From the NCBI RefSeq assembly GCF_019649055.1, contig NW_026570272.1, forward strand, positions 496,001 to 560,000: 64,000 nucleotides of DNA, written 5' to 3'. Positions 9,010-18,300 of this stretch are shown here, in pieces. The stretch's first letter is position 1. Each line of letters starts with the position of its first letter. The stretch is from Paramacrobiotus metropolitanus (lineage: Eukaryota; Tardigrada; Eutardigrada; Parachela; Macrobiotidae). The position numbers and the translations under genes were made by a program. Under the pieces are notes generated by a model. The model was not told the origin of the DNA, did no database searches, and worked only from the letters and a program-made list of their open reading frames with translations.

Positions 9010-12000
9010 CTTGTGTCGACGTCATGCGACACGTACAGAGACCGTTGGGTCTTCTGTGGGATGAATCCCGGGATAGTGGAGCGAATTGGCTCCGCCCTAT
9101 GTGCGTTGGTCGTTTCCAGGGTTCCTTCCCTGACCAGCGCAATTAGCTCATCGGCCAGTCTGGTAATGAGTTTATCCAGGTTCTCTTCTCCCTGGTAATA
9201 GAGGGCATTGAGTGTCCTGGCGATATCGGTCAGGTTAGACCCTCTTGGGTTGTGCAGGTAAGCGATGGTCCTGCATATCTGATGGAAAGGAAAGTCCCTG
9301 CTACGGGAAAGTCCTGCTGGCCGATGGGCCACATGTAGTTCCATCATGCTGGTCCAATCACGGTGTGTGCGAACCAGAAGTCCCATGTCCAGAATCCGAG
9401 ATACCATCCGCCGCATAAAGGGTGCCGTTAGTACACGGTCCGCCGGCGGTAGGCCTTGGTATTCTTCCTTATATTTCATACGAGACCGGAGGACGCAGAC
9501 GAGGCATTGGTACATGTCTCGTCCTGTTGCGCGCCTCATAGCCCTGGCGGCTGCCACGGTTAATCGCACATAGTGATCCGCTGGGACCTCTATGTGTGTG
9601 GCCTCCGGTCCAGGGTCCGGTAGCTCGGCCTCATCGTCCCAGGGCGAGGGAAGCATGACTTCTTCTGAGGGTGGTTCTGTCACGAAGCGTGGTTCATACT
9701 CCTCGTCCCGCCGTGAGCGATTTAATGTGGGCTCTGCTGGTTTATCTGGACTGTCCGATAGGACTTGAACGTCTTCATCGCCTGACAGCTGCTTTTCGAG
9801 CTGGGCGATCTTGGCCTCTTGACTTTTCTTGTCCTTGGCCGCTTGTTTCTTTTGGCGGTTCCTTTCGGCCTCTGGGTTAGGTGTTGGCCGAGGTGTGGCC
9901 GCCTGACTTCCACTCGGTTGAGGGCAGTTTGGACGAGTGGCCTGTTTGGCCCTCGGTTGAGGAGAAGCTGGACGAGAGGCCGGTCTGGCCCTCTCTGGGT
10001 TTTTGGCCTTCCTTGGCTGCTTACTCCGTTGGGAGTTAGCTGAGTGGATCACACCCATGCCAAGTGCCAAATTATCCAGTGTCCCGGTTATGGGGAAAGT
10101 TACTGGACGGCCAAAAGGTATGTCGTCGACACTGGCGGGCATGTTCGTCAATATTGTCGGAGCAGCGGCCGTTGGCCCTGTTCCGGACTGGCTTTGGCCT
10201 GCCGATTCTTGTGCCGACGAAGTGGCTTTCGGTGACTCCTCCGGTTGGACTGGTTTTGGCTGTGGCTCTGCGGCCACAGGTCCGGGCGGAGAAGTATCCA
10301 TTGGCTCTGAAGCTGCTGCTAGCTGCGTCTTTGGCGGTACCACAATCAGTTTGGCACTTGACAGCAGGGCTTCAGTCATCATTGGGTCTTGCTCCGGTGG
10401 GGGAAAGGCCCTTTGGTTGCGACGGGTCCGGTAATCTTTTACCATCCGGTAAATTAATGGCGCGAGCATCTCGGATAACATGTCATATTCTTCCATGTTA
10501 TTCTGCTCCTTCGCCTCCTGTCTCTTTGTGAGCAGGAACCGGTATCGCCGTCGCTCATTTTGGTCTGAGTGGATGTATAAGTGTCTCTGCTCGGTAGGAG
10601 TGAGAGCACTCATGGGCGTCAGGGCCGTGTCGGCTTCCGCTTCTTGGTCCGAAACAGCCGGAATTATCTGCACCGTCATTCTGGCCGATTCTGTGACCAC
10701 TGGTGCAGGAGTTCTGACCGTGACCGTTACTGGCTCAAGTGATGAACCTGCAGACACCGTAGGTGCTGCGATTCGTTCCACAGTAATAGTCATGGTTGGC
10801 TGCTGAGGAGGTGTGGTGTCCATCCTCTCTTTGGTCGGGGATTTGCCTGGCCGGCTCGGTGTGAACCTGGCAGGCGCCGGTTCGATGGCCGGCATGCTAG
10901 GCATTCGCGCCGGGGTTGATGTGGCGCGTCCAGGAGAAGTCCTTTTTGATGGAGATCGACTTCGGCGTGGCGATTCCTTCGTTGAAGGTGGCCGGACCTG
11001 ACTGGTCTCATATAACGCCCTTTGGACCTGTTCGTCCAAGTCTTCTTCGTTCTCCGACTCCTCGCTGGACGAGACGCCCCAGAAGGCCGCTGGCAGTTGA
11101 GGACGTTCGTCCTCACTTTCTGCCTCTTCTGGTGGAAGTTCGTCTTCCACTGGCTGGCCTGGTCGCGGGCGCGGTTCTACTGTCCATGCCCTTGGGTTAA
11201 TATGCAAGCCTCGTATATAGATGGCGTGCTCAATTAATTCGCTAGGCAACTTGCGTTGGCGAAGGGCCTGGCACCTGCTTCGCATGGCCATCAATCTCCT
11301 GATGAGGATTGTCCGTTCTTGGACCATCAATTGACAACCTCGGTTGATGCGGTCAATCTCGCGGTCCGTTGATGTGGGATCGCCGGCGCGTAGTCGCTGG
11401 CGTATGTCCTCCTCAGTTAGGTTCAGGCGAAGATCAACTTCTATGATCTCGCCCACAGTCAGGTTATGCGGGTCATCCCATGACACCGTTTGAGTCAATC
11501 GGATGCGATGCCTCGTTGGAGGTTCGTCCCGCAATGGCTGAGTTGTTCCTGACGGAATCGCTGGTGCTTCCGGTGGGGAGAGCACATGTCCCTTGCCAGG
11601 AAAGTTCTTCGGCGGCGACTTCTTCTTCTTGGCCGGTAGGCCACGAAGCGTCAAAGTCGGTGGTTCCGCCTTCTTTGGTTTAAGTATGGACGGGCCGGGC
11701 CTGGTAGGGCCGGGAACGTCTAAGTCCTTTGCCGGGCCACTCCACGCTGGTAGAGTGGGCCTAGTTGGACGGTTAAGTTCCGGGTTCTCGCGTGGTCCTC
11801 TCCAAGGTGGGAGTGACCGCTGCGAAGGAGGCTCTTCGGCTTCTGGAGGAGTCCTCTTCTTCTTTTTGAACCTGGGCGACTGTGGACCACTTGTTGTGGC
11901 AGGAGTGGCTGGTTCTGGCCTTCCTCCTGTCGATTTCCTGTCCGTTGGTCGGACAACGAGGGTGCCACCTGATATGTCGCCTTCAACTGGTTTCGGCGTG

Positions 12001-15000
12001 GGCGGTGATGACGCCGTTGGCGCATCAACAGCCATTGGGCTTGTCGGTTCACCAGCCGGTTGGACTGGTGTCGACTCCGTTTCGACCGGCTTCTCCGGCG
12101 TAAGCTCGAAGGTTTTATCAGGCAGGTTCACGTCCATTTCGACGTCCTGCGGTGGAACTTCTATGCTGCTGTCCGCTATGGCAGGTCCAGCAGTGTCCAC
12201 GGGTTGGCTTGATGTTGGACCAGGCACCGTTAGGGCCTGGGCCAACTCAGCTGGAATTGGCTGTCCAACTGATGATAAGGCGGCCGGTTCATATGTCAGG
12301 GCCAAAGGTGCTGGCGCAGACACTGGTGATGGTCGCCATTCGTTTACTGGATCGAAGTCACTGGGGCGTGCCGTCGTTGACGGGCCAGGTCGTTGGACCT
12401 TCCAGTAATCTTCGATGAACTCACGGATCCATCTTGTTGTGTGGTCCAAAACAGTTAACGATTGGCCGGTAGGCATCGTACTGTTCGGAGTAAGATCCCT
12501 GAGCAGAGCCAACCGTTGGGTAAGGCTCTGTTGCTGTTCTGTCAGCCTGACCGCTTCTGGGTCGAATGGGCTGAGATCTTGGATCCGGTTAGTTAGGCGA
12601 CGCTCGATGTCCTCGGCATCTCTAATGAGGTTTCTATTCCTCATTGCCTGAGGGATCGTCATCCTAATGGGTCCGGTGTCAGCATCGCGTAACCGTTGGT
12701 CCGCTGCTGCTTGTTCTTCGTTCCATTGTTGACGTATGGTACGGAGGGCCGGTTGATTTTTGTTAACCAGTAGGTTTAAGACAGGGAAGTCGTCCGCATA
12801 AGCAGGTCTGCCTTGCGTGACGTTGGCCCTCATAATCAGTTCCAGGCGTTCCGCTATTTCTGGTGGCGGCGCCAGTGAACCTGGTCTAGGGTGGACCTGT
12901 CGTTCTGGCGCGACCATATGATCAGGCGGAGCTGTTAATCCTGGTAGTAGGATTGGATCTGGCATGTCGAACCAGTCGATGTCGCTGTCGGTTTCTGTGT
13001 CCGACGCGCTGGCTGGTCGACTAAGTGCTGGTCCGGCTGCAAATCGTTCAGCCGGGATCCGCATGATTCTCAAAAACCGCATCCTCAATTCTTCCGCCGG
13101 TTGGCGTGTTGAGGAAAGTGTCGGCGTGAGAAGTCCAGTTTGTCCGACACGTGTTGGCTGCCCCGGTCGGGGTTTAGGCAACACGCGCCTAAGTGCTTCA
13201 TCGATCAGGCCAAGCTGATATTGCCGGTTACGGAAATCGCGCAACGCTGGTGCGTCGTTGGCCGTGTTAAGTGGCTTGTCCATGAACCGCAGCATGGCCC
13301 TTCGAATCCTGGTTATGTATTCCAGGACGCGCTGGAATTCCAAGTCTAGCGCGACTTTTCTCCGCATAATGGCGATGTCCACGCCTTTCAGACTGGTGAT
13401 GGCTTTGCGGATTTCCTCCTCTAGGAGTTCCGCCGCGTGAAGTTCGCGTTCCAGAGGCGGTATGTCTGGATAAGCCCTTAGGTCGTACGGAGATGATGCT
13501 GGTTCTCGCGGTTCCAATCCAGTGGCCGTTAACATTGCCTCGTCGGTAGACGTAGGCTGGGCCACTGGTGGCGCGGAAGATTCCCCTGTCGTAGTGGTAA
13601 CTACGACTGTTGGGTTCAGTGGGGGCAATGCTGATGGTGCTGGTGGCGGACGTGTTGGTGCTGCGGATCCTTCTGTCCTTAGCTGTCTGTCCGTCCGGTG
13701 CTGTACCAGCTGATCCCTCAGCCTGCGAGATGCCGCCAGCAATGCCTGACCGGTTTGGTCATGCAAAGGAAATATCTCGTGCTGAGCCTGGCGGGTCGCA
13801 ATTTCCTCGCTGAGTTCGTGTGCGAGGCGCCGGAACTCTTCTTGATCGAGGAGGATGCGCTGGACCAACTCACGGTAGTGAGGGCTGCGCCTATCCAATT
13901 CTCGGATCATGGCCTCCAGTTCTTGGATGGCATTCTCTACATCCTTCAGGTTGTCCTGAAGTTGGTAAAGTGGAGTCCGGCCGTCGGCCAAAAGTTCGGT
14001 GGGGGATTCTATCCTCATTGGTGGGGTGGTTAGATCCACCTGGACGTCCCCTTCATCTTCATCTTCGTCTGGCATTGGCGACGACACAGGTTCTGTCGGT
14101 GGGACAGTCTGGTTGCGCCCGGCCAACACTGGGTTCAGTGCTGGCCCTGCCACTGGTTCCGGTTCGGCTAGGCCAAGTTGGGCCGCCAATACTGGTGGAA
14201 CCTCTTCTGGCCGGTTATAAACTGTTAATCGTCCGTCCACGAATACCCGTAATGGGTAATCACGTAACCCGTCGGGCCGTGATATGCTTGGCTGGGTTTC
14301 CGGCGGCGCTGGAGTTGCATACGCTTCCGGTCCCGCTCGTGGAGGTTCGATGGACGAGTCAGACGGCACCTGGCCCGTAGGGTCAGGGTGTGCCGCTGAA
14401 GGTGGGCTGTACGGCGGTTGACCGTATGCTCCATATCCGCCGTAAGGCGGTGGATATCCATAAGGTCCTGGCGGATACATCCACGGTGGTGGGTATCGCC
14501 ATTGGTTTGGATCTGACTGCGGCTGGTTTGAAGGTCCAGGCGCAGGATACGGTGGATATCCATAATGTGGATTGTAGTATGGCGGCGGAGTAAACTGTGG
14601 CCGCGGTCCAGTATGGACCGGCGTAGTCATGACCGTTGGCCCGACTGCCGCAGTTGTAAAAACCGGCTGATTTGCCGAAGTGGTCGGTAGGCCACCATAC
14701 AGGATTGGTTGAGGTGGGCCGGTTGGGCCCTGAGGGTAACGTCGGACCGTTTGGCCCGATGTAGAGCTTGGCTGGCTGCCAGCTACTGCTGCGTTCACCA
14801 GGAGTCCGGTATCGTCAGAGAATGTACCTGGCGGCCAAAGTTGTGGCGGAATGGCTCGAGGTGGCAGAGGCTGTGCCCGCGGTAGCGGTGTGTCGGCCCG
14901 AAAACTGGGGCCGACTGACATAGTAGCCAACTGCTCGGCGGTTAGAATGGCCCTAATGTTAGGTACCTGTACACTCGGAGGCCGGTTAGACGACCGAGTG

Positions 15001-15119
15001 GAAGATCCGCCCGACCGGGATTCCGGTCGTGAATATGGATGTGTGCGGTTACTTCGGTCGGAGTCATCTGAGCGATCAGTACGTCGGCGTCCTTCCATCG
15101 TTGAATGGGGCGCTGTCAT
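8490..15119 (-). CDS. Retrotransposon ORF3, very long disordered protein
   Basis: The frame is open upstream, and the first ATG is at 15117-15119, giving about 2,209 codons. The N-terminal 300 residues are rich in Pro, Tyr and Gly (repeated YPPPW/YGYPPPYGG-type runs). Residues about 380-700 hold several helical, coiled-coil-like stretches rich in Leu/Arg/Glu. A long Pro/Ser/Thr/Lys-rich disordered region follows. Near the end (about 1850-2040) lies a compact folded segment with MRRMVSRILDMGLLVRTH and LADELIALVREGTLE. This segment resembles the folded half of the downstream frame (7486-9009). Below about 8900 this frame loses coding character, which places the frame break there. There are no viral-envelope or enzyme motifs. 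A DNA- or chromatin-binding accessory protein is a guess. Confidence 0.6.
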   Translation of the reverse strand: MTAPHSTMEGRRRTDRSDDSDRSNRTHPYSRPESRSGGSSTRSSNRPPSVQVPNIRAILTAEQLATMSVGPSFRADTPLPRAQPLPPRAIPPQLWPPGTFSDDTGLLVNAAVAGSQPSSTSGQTVRRYPQGPTGPPQPILYGGLPTTSANQPVFTTAAVGPTVMTTPVHTGPRPQFTPPPYYNPHYGYPPYPAPGPSNQPQSDPNQWRYPPPWMYPPGPYGYPPPYGGYGAYGQPPYSPPSAAHPDPTGQVPSDSSIEPPRAGPEAYATPAPPETQPSISRPDGLRDYPLRVFVDGRLTVYNRPEEVPPVLAAQLGLAEPEPVAGPALNPVLAGRNQTVPPTEPVSSPMPDEDEDEGDVQVDLTTPPMRIESPTELLADGRTPLYQLQDNLKDVENAIQELEAMIRELDRRSPHYRELVQRILLDQEEFRRLAHELSEEIATRQAQHEIFPLHDQTGQALLAASRRLRDQLVQHRTDRQLRTEGSAAPTRPPPAPSALPPLNPTVVVTTTTGESSAPPVAQPTSTDEAMLTATGLEPREPASSPYDLRAYPDIPPLERELHAAELLEEEIRKAITSLKGVDIAIMRRKVALDLEFQRVLEYITRIRRAMLRFMDKPLNTANDAPALRDFRNRQYQLGLIDEALRRVLPKPRPGQPTRVGQTGLLTPTLSSTRQPAEELRMRFLRIMRIPAERFAAGPALSRPASASDTETDSDIDWFDMPDPILLPGLTAPPDHMVAPERQVHPRPGSLAPPPEIAERLELIMRANVTQGRPAYADDFPVLNLLVNKNQPALRTIRQQWNEEQAAADQRLRDADTGPIRMTIPQAMRNRNLIRDAEDIERRLTNRIQDLSPFDPEAVRLTEQQQSLTQRLALLRDLTPNSTMPTGQSLTVLDHTTRWIREFIEDYWKVQRPGPSTTARPSDFDPVNEWRPSPVSAPAPLALTYEPAALSSVGQPIPAELAQALTVPGPTSSQPVDTAGPAIADSSIEVPPQDVEMDVNLPDKTFELTPEKPVETESTPVQPAGEPTSPMAVDAPTASSPPTPKPVEGDISGGTLVVRPTDRKSTGGRPEPATPATTSGPQSPRFKKKKRTPPEAEEPPSQRSLPPWRGPRENPELNRPTRPTLPAWSGPAKDLDVPGPTRPGPSILKPKKAEPPTLTLRGLPAKKKKSPPKNFPGKGHVLSPPEAPAIPSGTTQPLRDEPPTRHRIRLTQTVSWDDPHNLTVGEIIEVDLRLNLTEEDIRQRLRAGDPTSTDREIDRINRGCQLMVQERTILIRRLMAMRSRCQALRQRKLPSELIEHAIYIRGLHINPRAWTVEPRPRPGQPVEDELPPEEAESEDERPQLPAAFWGVSSSEESENEEDLDEQVQRALYETSQVRPPSTKESPRRSRSPSKRTSPGRATSTPARMPSMPAIEPAPARFTPSRPGKSPTKERMDTTPPQQPTMTITVERIAAPTVSAGSSLEPVTVTVRTPAPVVTESARMTVQIIPAVSDQEAEADTALTPMSALTPTEQRHLYIHSDQNERRRYRFLLTKRQEAKEQNNMEEYDMLSEMLAPLIYRMVKDYRTRRNQRAFPPPEQDPMMTEALLSSAKLIVVPPKTQLAAASEPMDTSPPGPVAAEPQPKPVQPEESPKATSSAQESAGQSQSGTGPTAAAPTILTNMPASVDDIPFGRPVTFPITGTLDNLALGMGVIHSANSQRSKQPRKAKNPERARPASRPASPQPRAKQATRPNCPQPSGSQAATPRPTPNPEAERNRQKKQAAKDKKSQEAKIAQLEKQLSGDEDVQVLSDSPDKPAEPTLNRSRRDEEYEPRFVTEPPSEEVMLPSPWDDEAELPDPGPEATHIEVPADHYVRLTVAAARAMRRATGRDMYQCLVCVLRSRMKYKEEYQGLPPADRVLTAPFMRRMVSRILDMGLLVRTHRDWTSMMELHVAHRPAGLSRSRDFPFHQICRTIAYLHNPRGSNLTDIARTLNALYYQGEENLDKLITRLADELIALVREGTLETTNAHRAEPIRSTIPGFIPQKTQRSLYVSHDVDTRWDPDRKKAVGPPKDKLTGRAKEAYLISQEAKLPGPKNLPVEKPPRPSVTEGRRLHGKKLKKRCARPESDPCQGTLCHCLTQLASPDLLHRLHQPHQLRVERLRPQRPRLQRGAGGRARYHRAEMCRTLRTPNRRTRRRNKKKSRTGTKLWNPKSPTRMTMMTMMTMTRALVN

Positions 15120-15131
15120 GAGACGAATCAC

Positions 15132-15351
15132 GCGGTGTTAGACTCCTACCTACTTTGTTAGTTCGAAGTACGGCTAGCTACTTCTAAGCTACCATATCCG
15201 TTATCGGACCAGGTTAAGCTACTTTTAAGCTACTGGTCATTTAGAGTTAGGATAGTTAATTTTAGGTTAGTTAATTTCGGTAGCAGCTCACAGATACGAT
15301 CGTGGGATTTTAAGGTTAGTTAGACTAATTCTAAGTGTACCATGTCAGATA
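15132..15351 (-). other. Gap between pol and ORF3
   Basis: About 220 bp without a coding frame. The short phrase TTAGTTAATTT/AGGTTAGTTA recurs. It could carry the signals for expressing ORF3 (for example a splice acceptor), but none is certain. Confidence 0.4.
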
Positions 15352-18300
15352 TTATTTTATGTCATTCTGTCCAGCCTTATCAACCGCCTTGTCCAGTACG
15401 TCCGGTGGGACTGTACTGGACTTATCCGATACGTCCGGTAGGACCGTATTGGACTTCTGCTTTTTGCCCTTTGAGACTTTTTCAGATTTTTCCCGTCCCG
15501 TGGTTATACGGGTGAGTAAGTCTTTATCTGCCTCATCATCAGCGACTACGTCCTCTTCAAGGACTTGCTGGGCCGTAAGGGTTGCCTTAGGCTTTTTAGG
15601 CGTTTTTGGTCTTTTGGGCTTCTCTTTGGGCGCCGTGACCACTTTTGGCTCTTTGGTCGCCACTGGCTTATCCGTGACGGATGTCCCTTTTTCTGGTTCC
15701 GCCGGGGCCAAAGTTGGGTCAATGACGGTTAATGGCTGGTTTTGGAGCTTTTGAAGGGCCGGTGTCTCGAAATCCGGTTTGGCCTTTCGAGGTCGGCCTG
15801 GGCCACGCTTTACTGGTGGCGCTGGGTCTGATGTCTTCGGGTCAAGTGGGCCGTAGCCTGAGATTTGCAAAGTCTTTTGCTGCCCCGCCACAAGTTTCTT
15901 GGACGGGCCCTTTCCAGGCTTCTGCTTCTTCAGCAGCTCCTCCAATTTATTCTGGGTGTGTGGGAGCTCTGCGTTTTGTCCCGGCTCTGCCTTGTTGTTG
16001 CACCTTTCCGACTCCGTGGGTTGAGGTTCCGCGTCGCCGCCCTTCTTTTTAGTTGAGCGAGTTATTCTGCGACTCGGACCTTCCGGGTTAAGGTATGGCT
16101 TCAAGCGATCGACACATACAGTGTGTTCCACACCGGTGTCTCGCTCTCGGATCCAGTAAGTGTTCGGCTTGGGTATGCCGATGACGATGTAGACGCCTTC
16201 GAACTTGTTTGGATTGGTCGGGTCGTCTACCATGTTCTTCAGGGTGACCAAGTCCCGCTTTTTGAACTCGGCCTGCGACTTCTTTTTGTTGTAGATGGCC
16301 GCGTACCTGAGGAATCCTTCTTCGATCCGCGTTTTCGCAATTTCATGCGCCCGGTTCAGGCGCTGTTGCATCCTCTTGACGTAACGTTCGTTAGTCGTAA
16401 ATGTTTCTGGGACGTTGGTCCCAGCGAGGACGTCTTGTGGTATGGTCATTTCTCGTCCATATAGCATGTGATATGGCGAGAATCCAGTGGTTGCGTGAAC
16501 GGCACGGTTCATGCCGGAGATCACGTAAGGCAGGGCCCGGTGCCAACGATGTTCGTCGCCGGCGCCGCGAAAATTTCGAATTCCGTCCCAGATCGTTTGC
16601 ATCTGGCGTTCGACTTGGCCTTGGCCCTCTGGGTGATAAGCGGATCCGAAGGTCTGCTCAATGCCGAAGATTTTCGCCACTTTGGCGAAGGATTTCGCCG
16701 TAAAATGCGTGCCCCGGTCGGAGTGCATTGTATGTGGCATGCCGTACTTTAGTACAACTTCTTCGACAAAGAACTTCTCAAATTCTTTGGCCGAGTTTAT
16801 CTTGGTCGGCCGGGCTATGGTGAACTTCGTCATTTGGTCGACCACCACAGCGATGTACCGGTATTTCTTTGTCTGGGTTACCGGTAGAGGTCCTTTGAAG
16901 TCGGCGAAGACGCGGTACCAAGGCGCTACAGCTTCGGTCGGCTGCAGCATACCGTAGGTAGCTCGCCGCGGCACTTTGCCGAAGATACACGTCTGACATC
17001 GGTCGATGTAGTCGTGTATGTCGCAGCTCATACGGTCCCAGTAGTACCTGAGTTTGGCTGATTCATTCGTCTTGCGGTATCCAAAATGGTTCCCTGTTTT
17101 TCCATCATGGAGGGACTGGATAATATTTTTCCGCATGAACAGAGGGACAACGAATCTCCTTTCGAGTTTCGCATTGATTTCGGTGAGTCGGTAGAGCACA
17201 CCTTTGTCCATCTGGTAATGTTCAGGTAATTTGGACCTCTGATCCATTTCGCTTTGATGTTCCAACTCGTGGATTTTCTTGGCCAGAGTTGGGTCGCGAT
17301 GTTGCATCCGTCGCAGTTCTTGCGCGGTGCGGTCCATGACTTTTTCTGGACACGGTGGAACTTCGGGCTCTGGCTCTCCCGGTGTGGGCGCCGGTACATT
17401 GATTACCCGTATGTCCGCCGTGCTAAAATCGTTCCAATCACTGATTGCGTTACAATCAGGAAGGAGAGGCTTGTCCCATTCGTTTGCGGGGTCCTCGTCG
17501 GTTACTTGCAGCCTGCGCACCTTTATGATGCGTGCTGGGATCTCGTCTTTATAATCCTCGAAGTTAGGGACTTGGTCCCACTCTTCGTGTGGGCCTTTGT
17601 CATCGTCCCGTTCGAGTGGCCATCTGGACAAAGCGTCAGCATTGTCACAGAATGTGCCTGGTTTGTACTCAATGGTGATGTCCCGTCCCTGTAAGGCGAG
17701 GGCCCATCGAGTAAGACGAGGGTTGATGCCGGGCCGGTTAGACTCGCATCTGAGCAGGTTGGTTAGGGCTCTATGGTCCGTCCTTACTGTGAAAGGTCCG
17801 TGGTCAATGTAATGCTTAAACTTTTGGACGGCCCATACTACGGCTAAGCATTCCCATTCGGTCACGCCGTAGTTCTTTTCAGCTCCATGTAGGACACGGC
17901 TTGCGTAGGCAATTGGCCTCGAGTCCTGGCTGAGTATGGCTCCGATGCCAGCGCCACTTGCATCACATTCGATGGTGGTCTGCTTGGTCGCATCGAATTT
18001 GGCCAATATTGGGGCTTCCGTTAAGGCCTTTTTGATTTCGTTGAACTCGGCGGTGTGGGCGTCAGTCCAGTCGTTCTTGACCGAGCTTTCCTTCCGCAGG
18101 AGTTCATACATCTTGGAAGTCTTCTGGGCGTAGCCCTGGATGAACGTCCGGTAGTAATTAGCGAGTCCAAGGAACGAGCGAAGTTGGCGCTCGGTCTTGG
18201 GCGGTAGTTTCTCGGCGATGGCCGCTACCTTCTCGGGGTCAGTATGGACACCGTCCTTGCTGAGGATGTGTCCGAGGAATTGGAGTTTTTCCATTCCAAA

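Noticed and set aside
11593-12408. Plus-strand Gly/Ser-rich ORF of 271 codons
   Set aside because: It is antisense to disordered ORF3 sequence and looks like a shadow.
13820-14380. Plus-strand ORF of 186 codons
   Set aside because: It lies opposite the Pro/Tyr-rich part of ORF3 and is a composition artefact.
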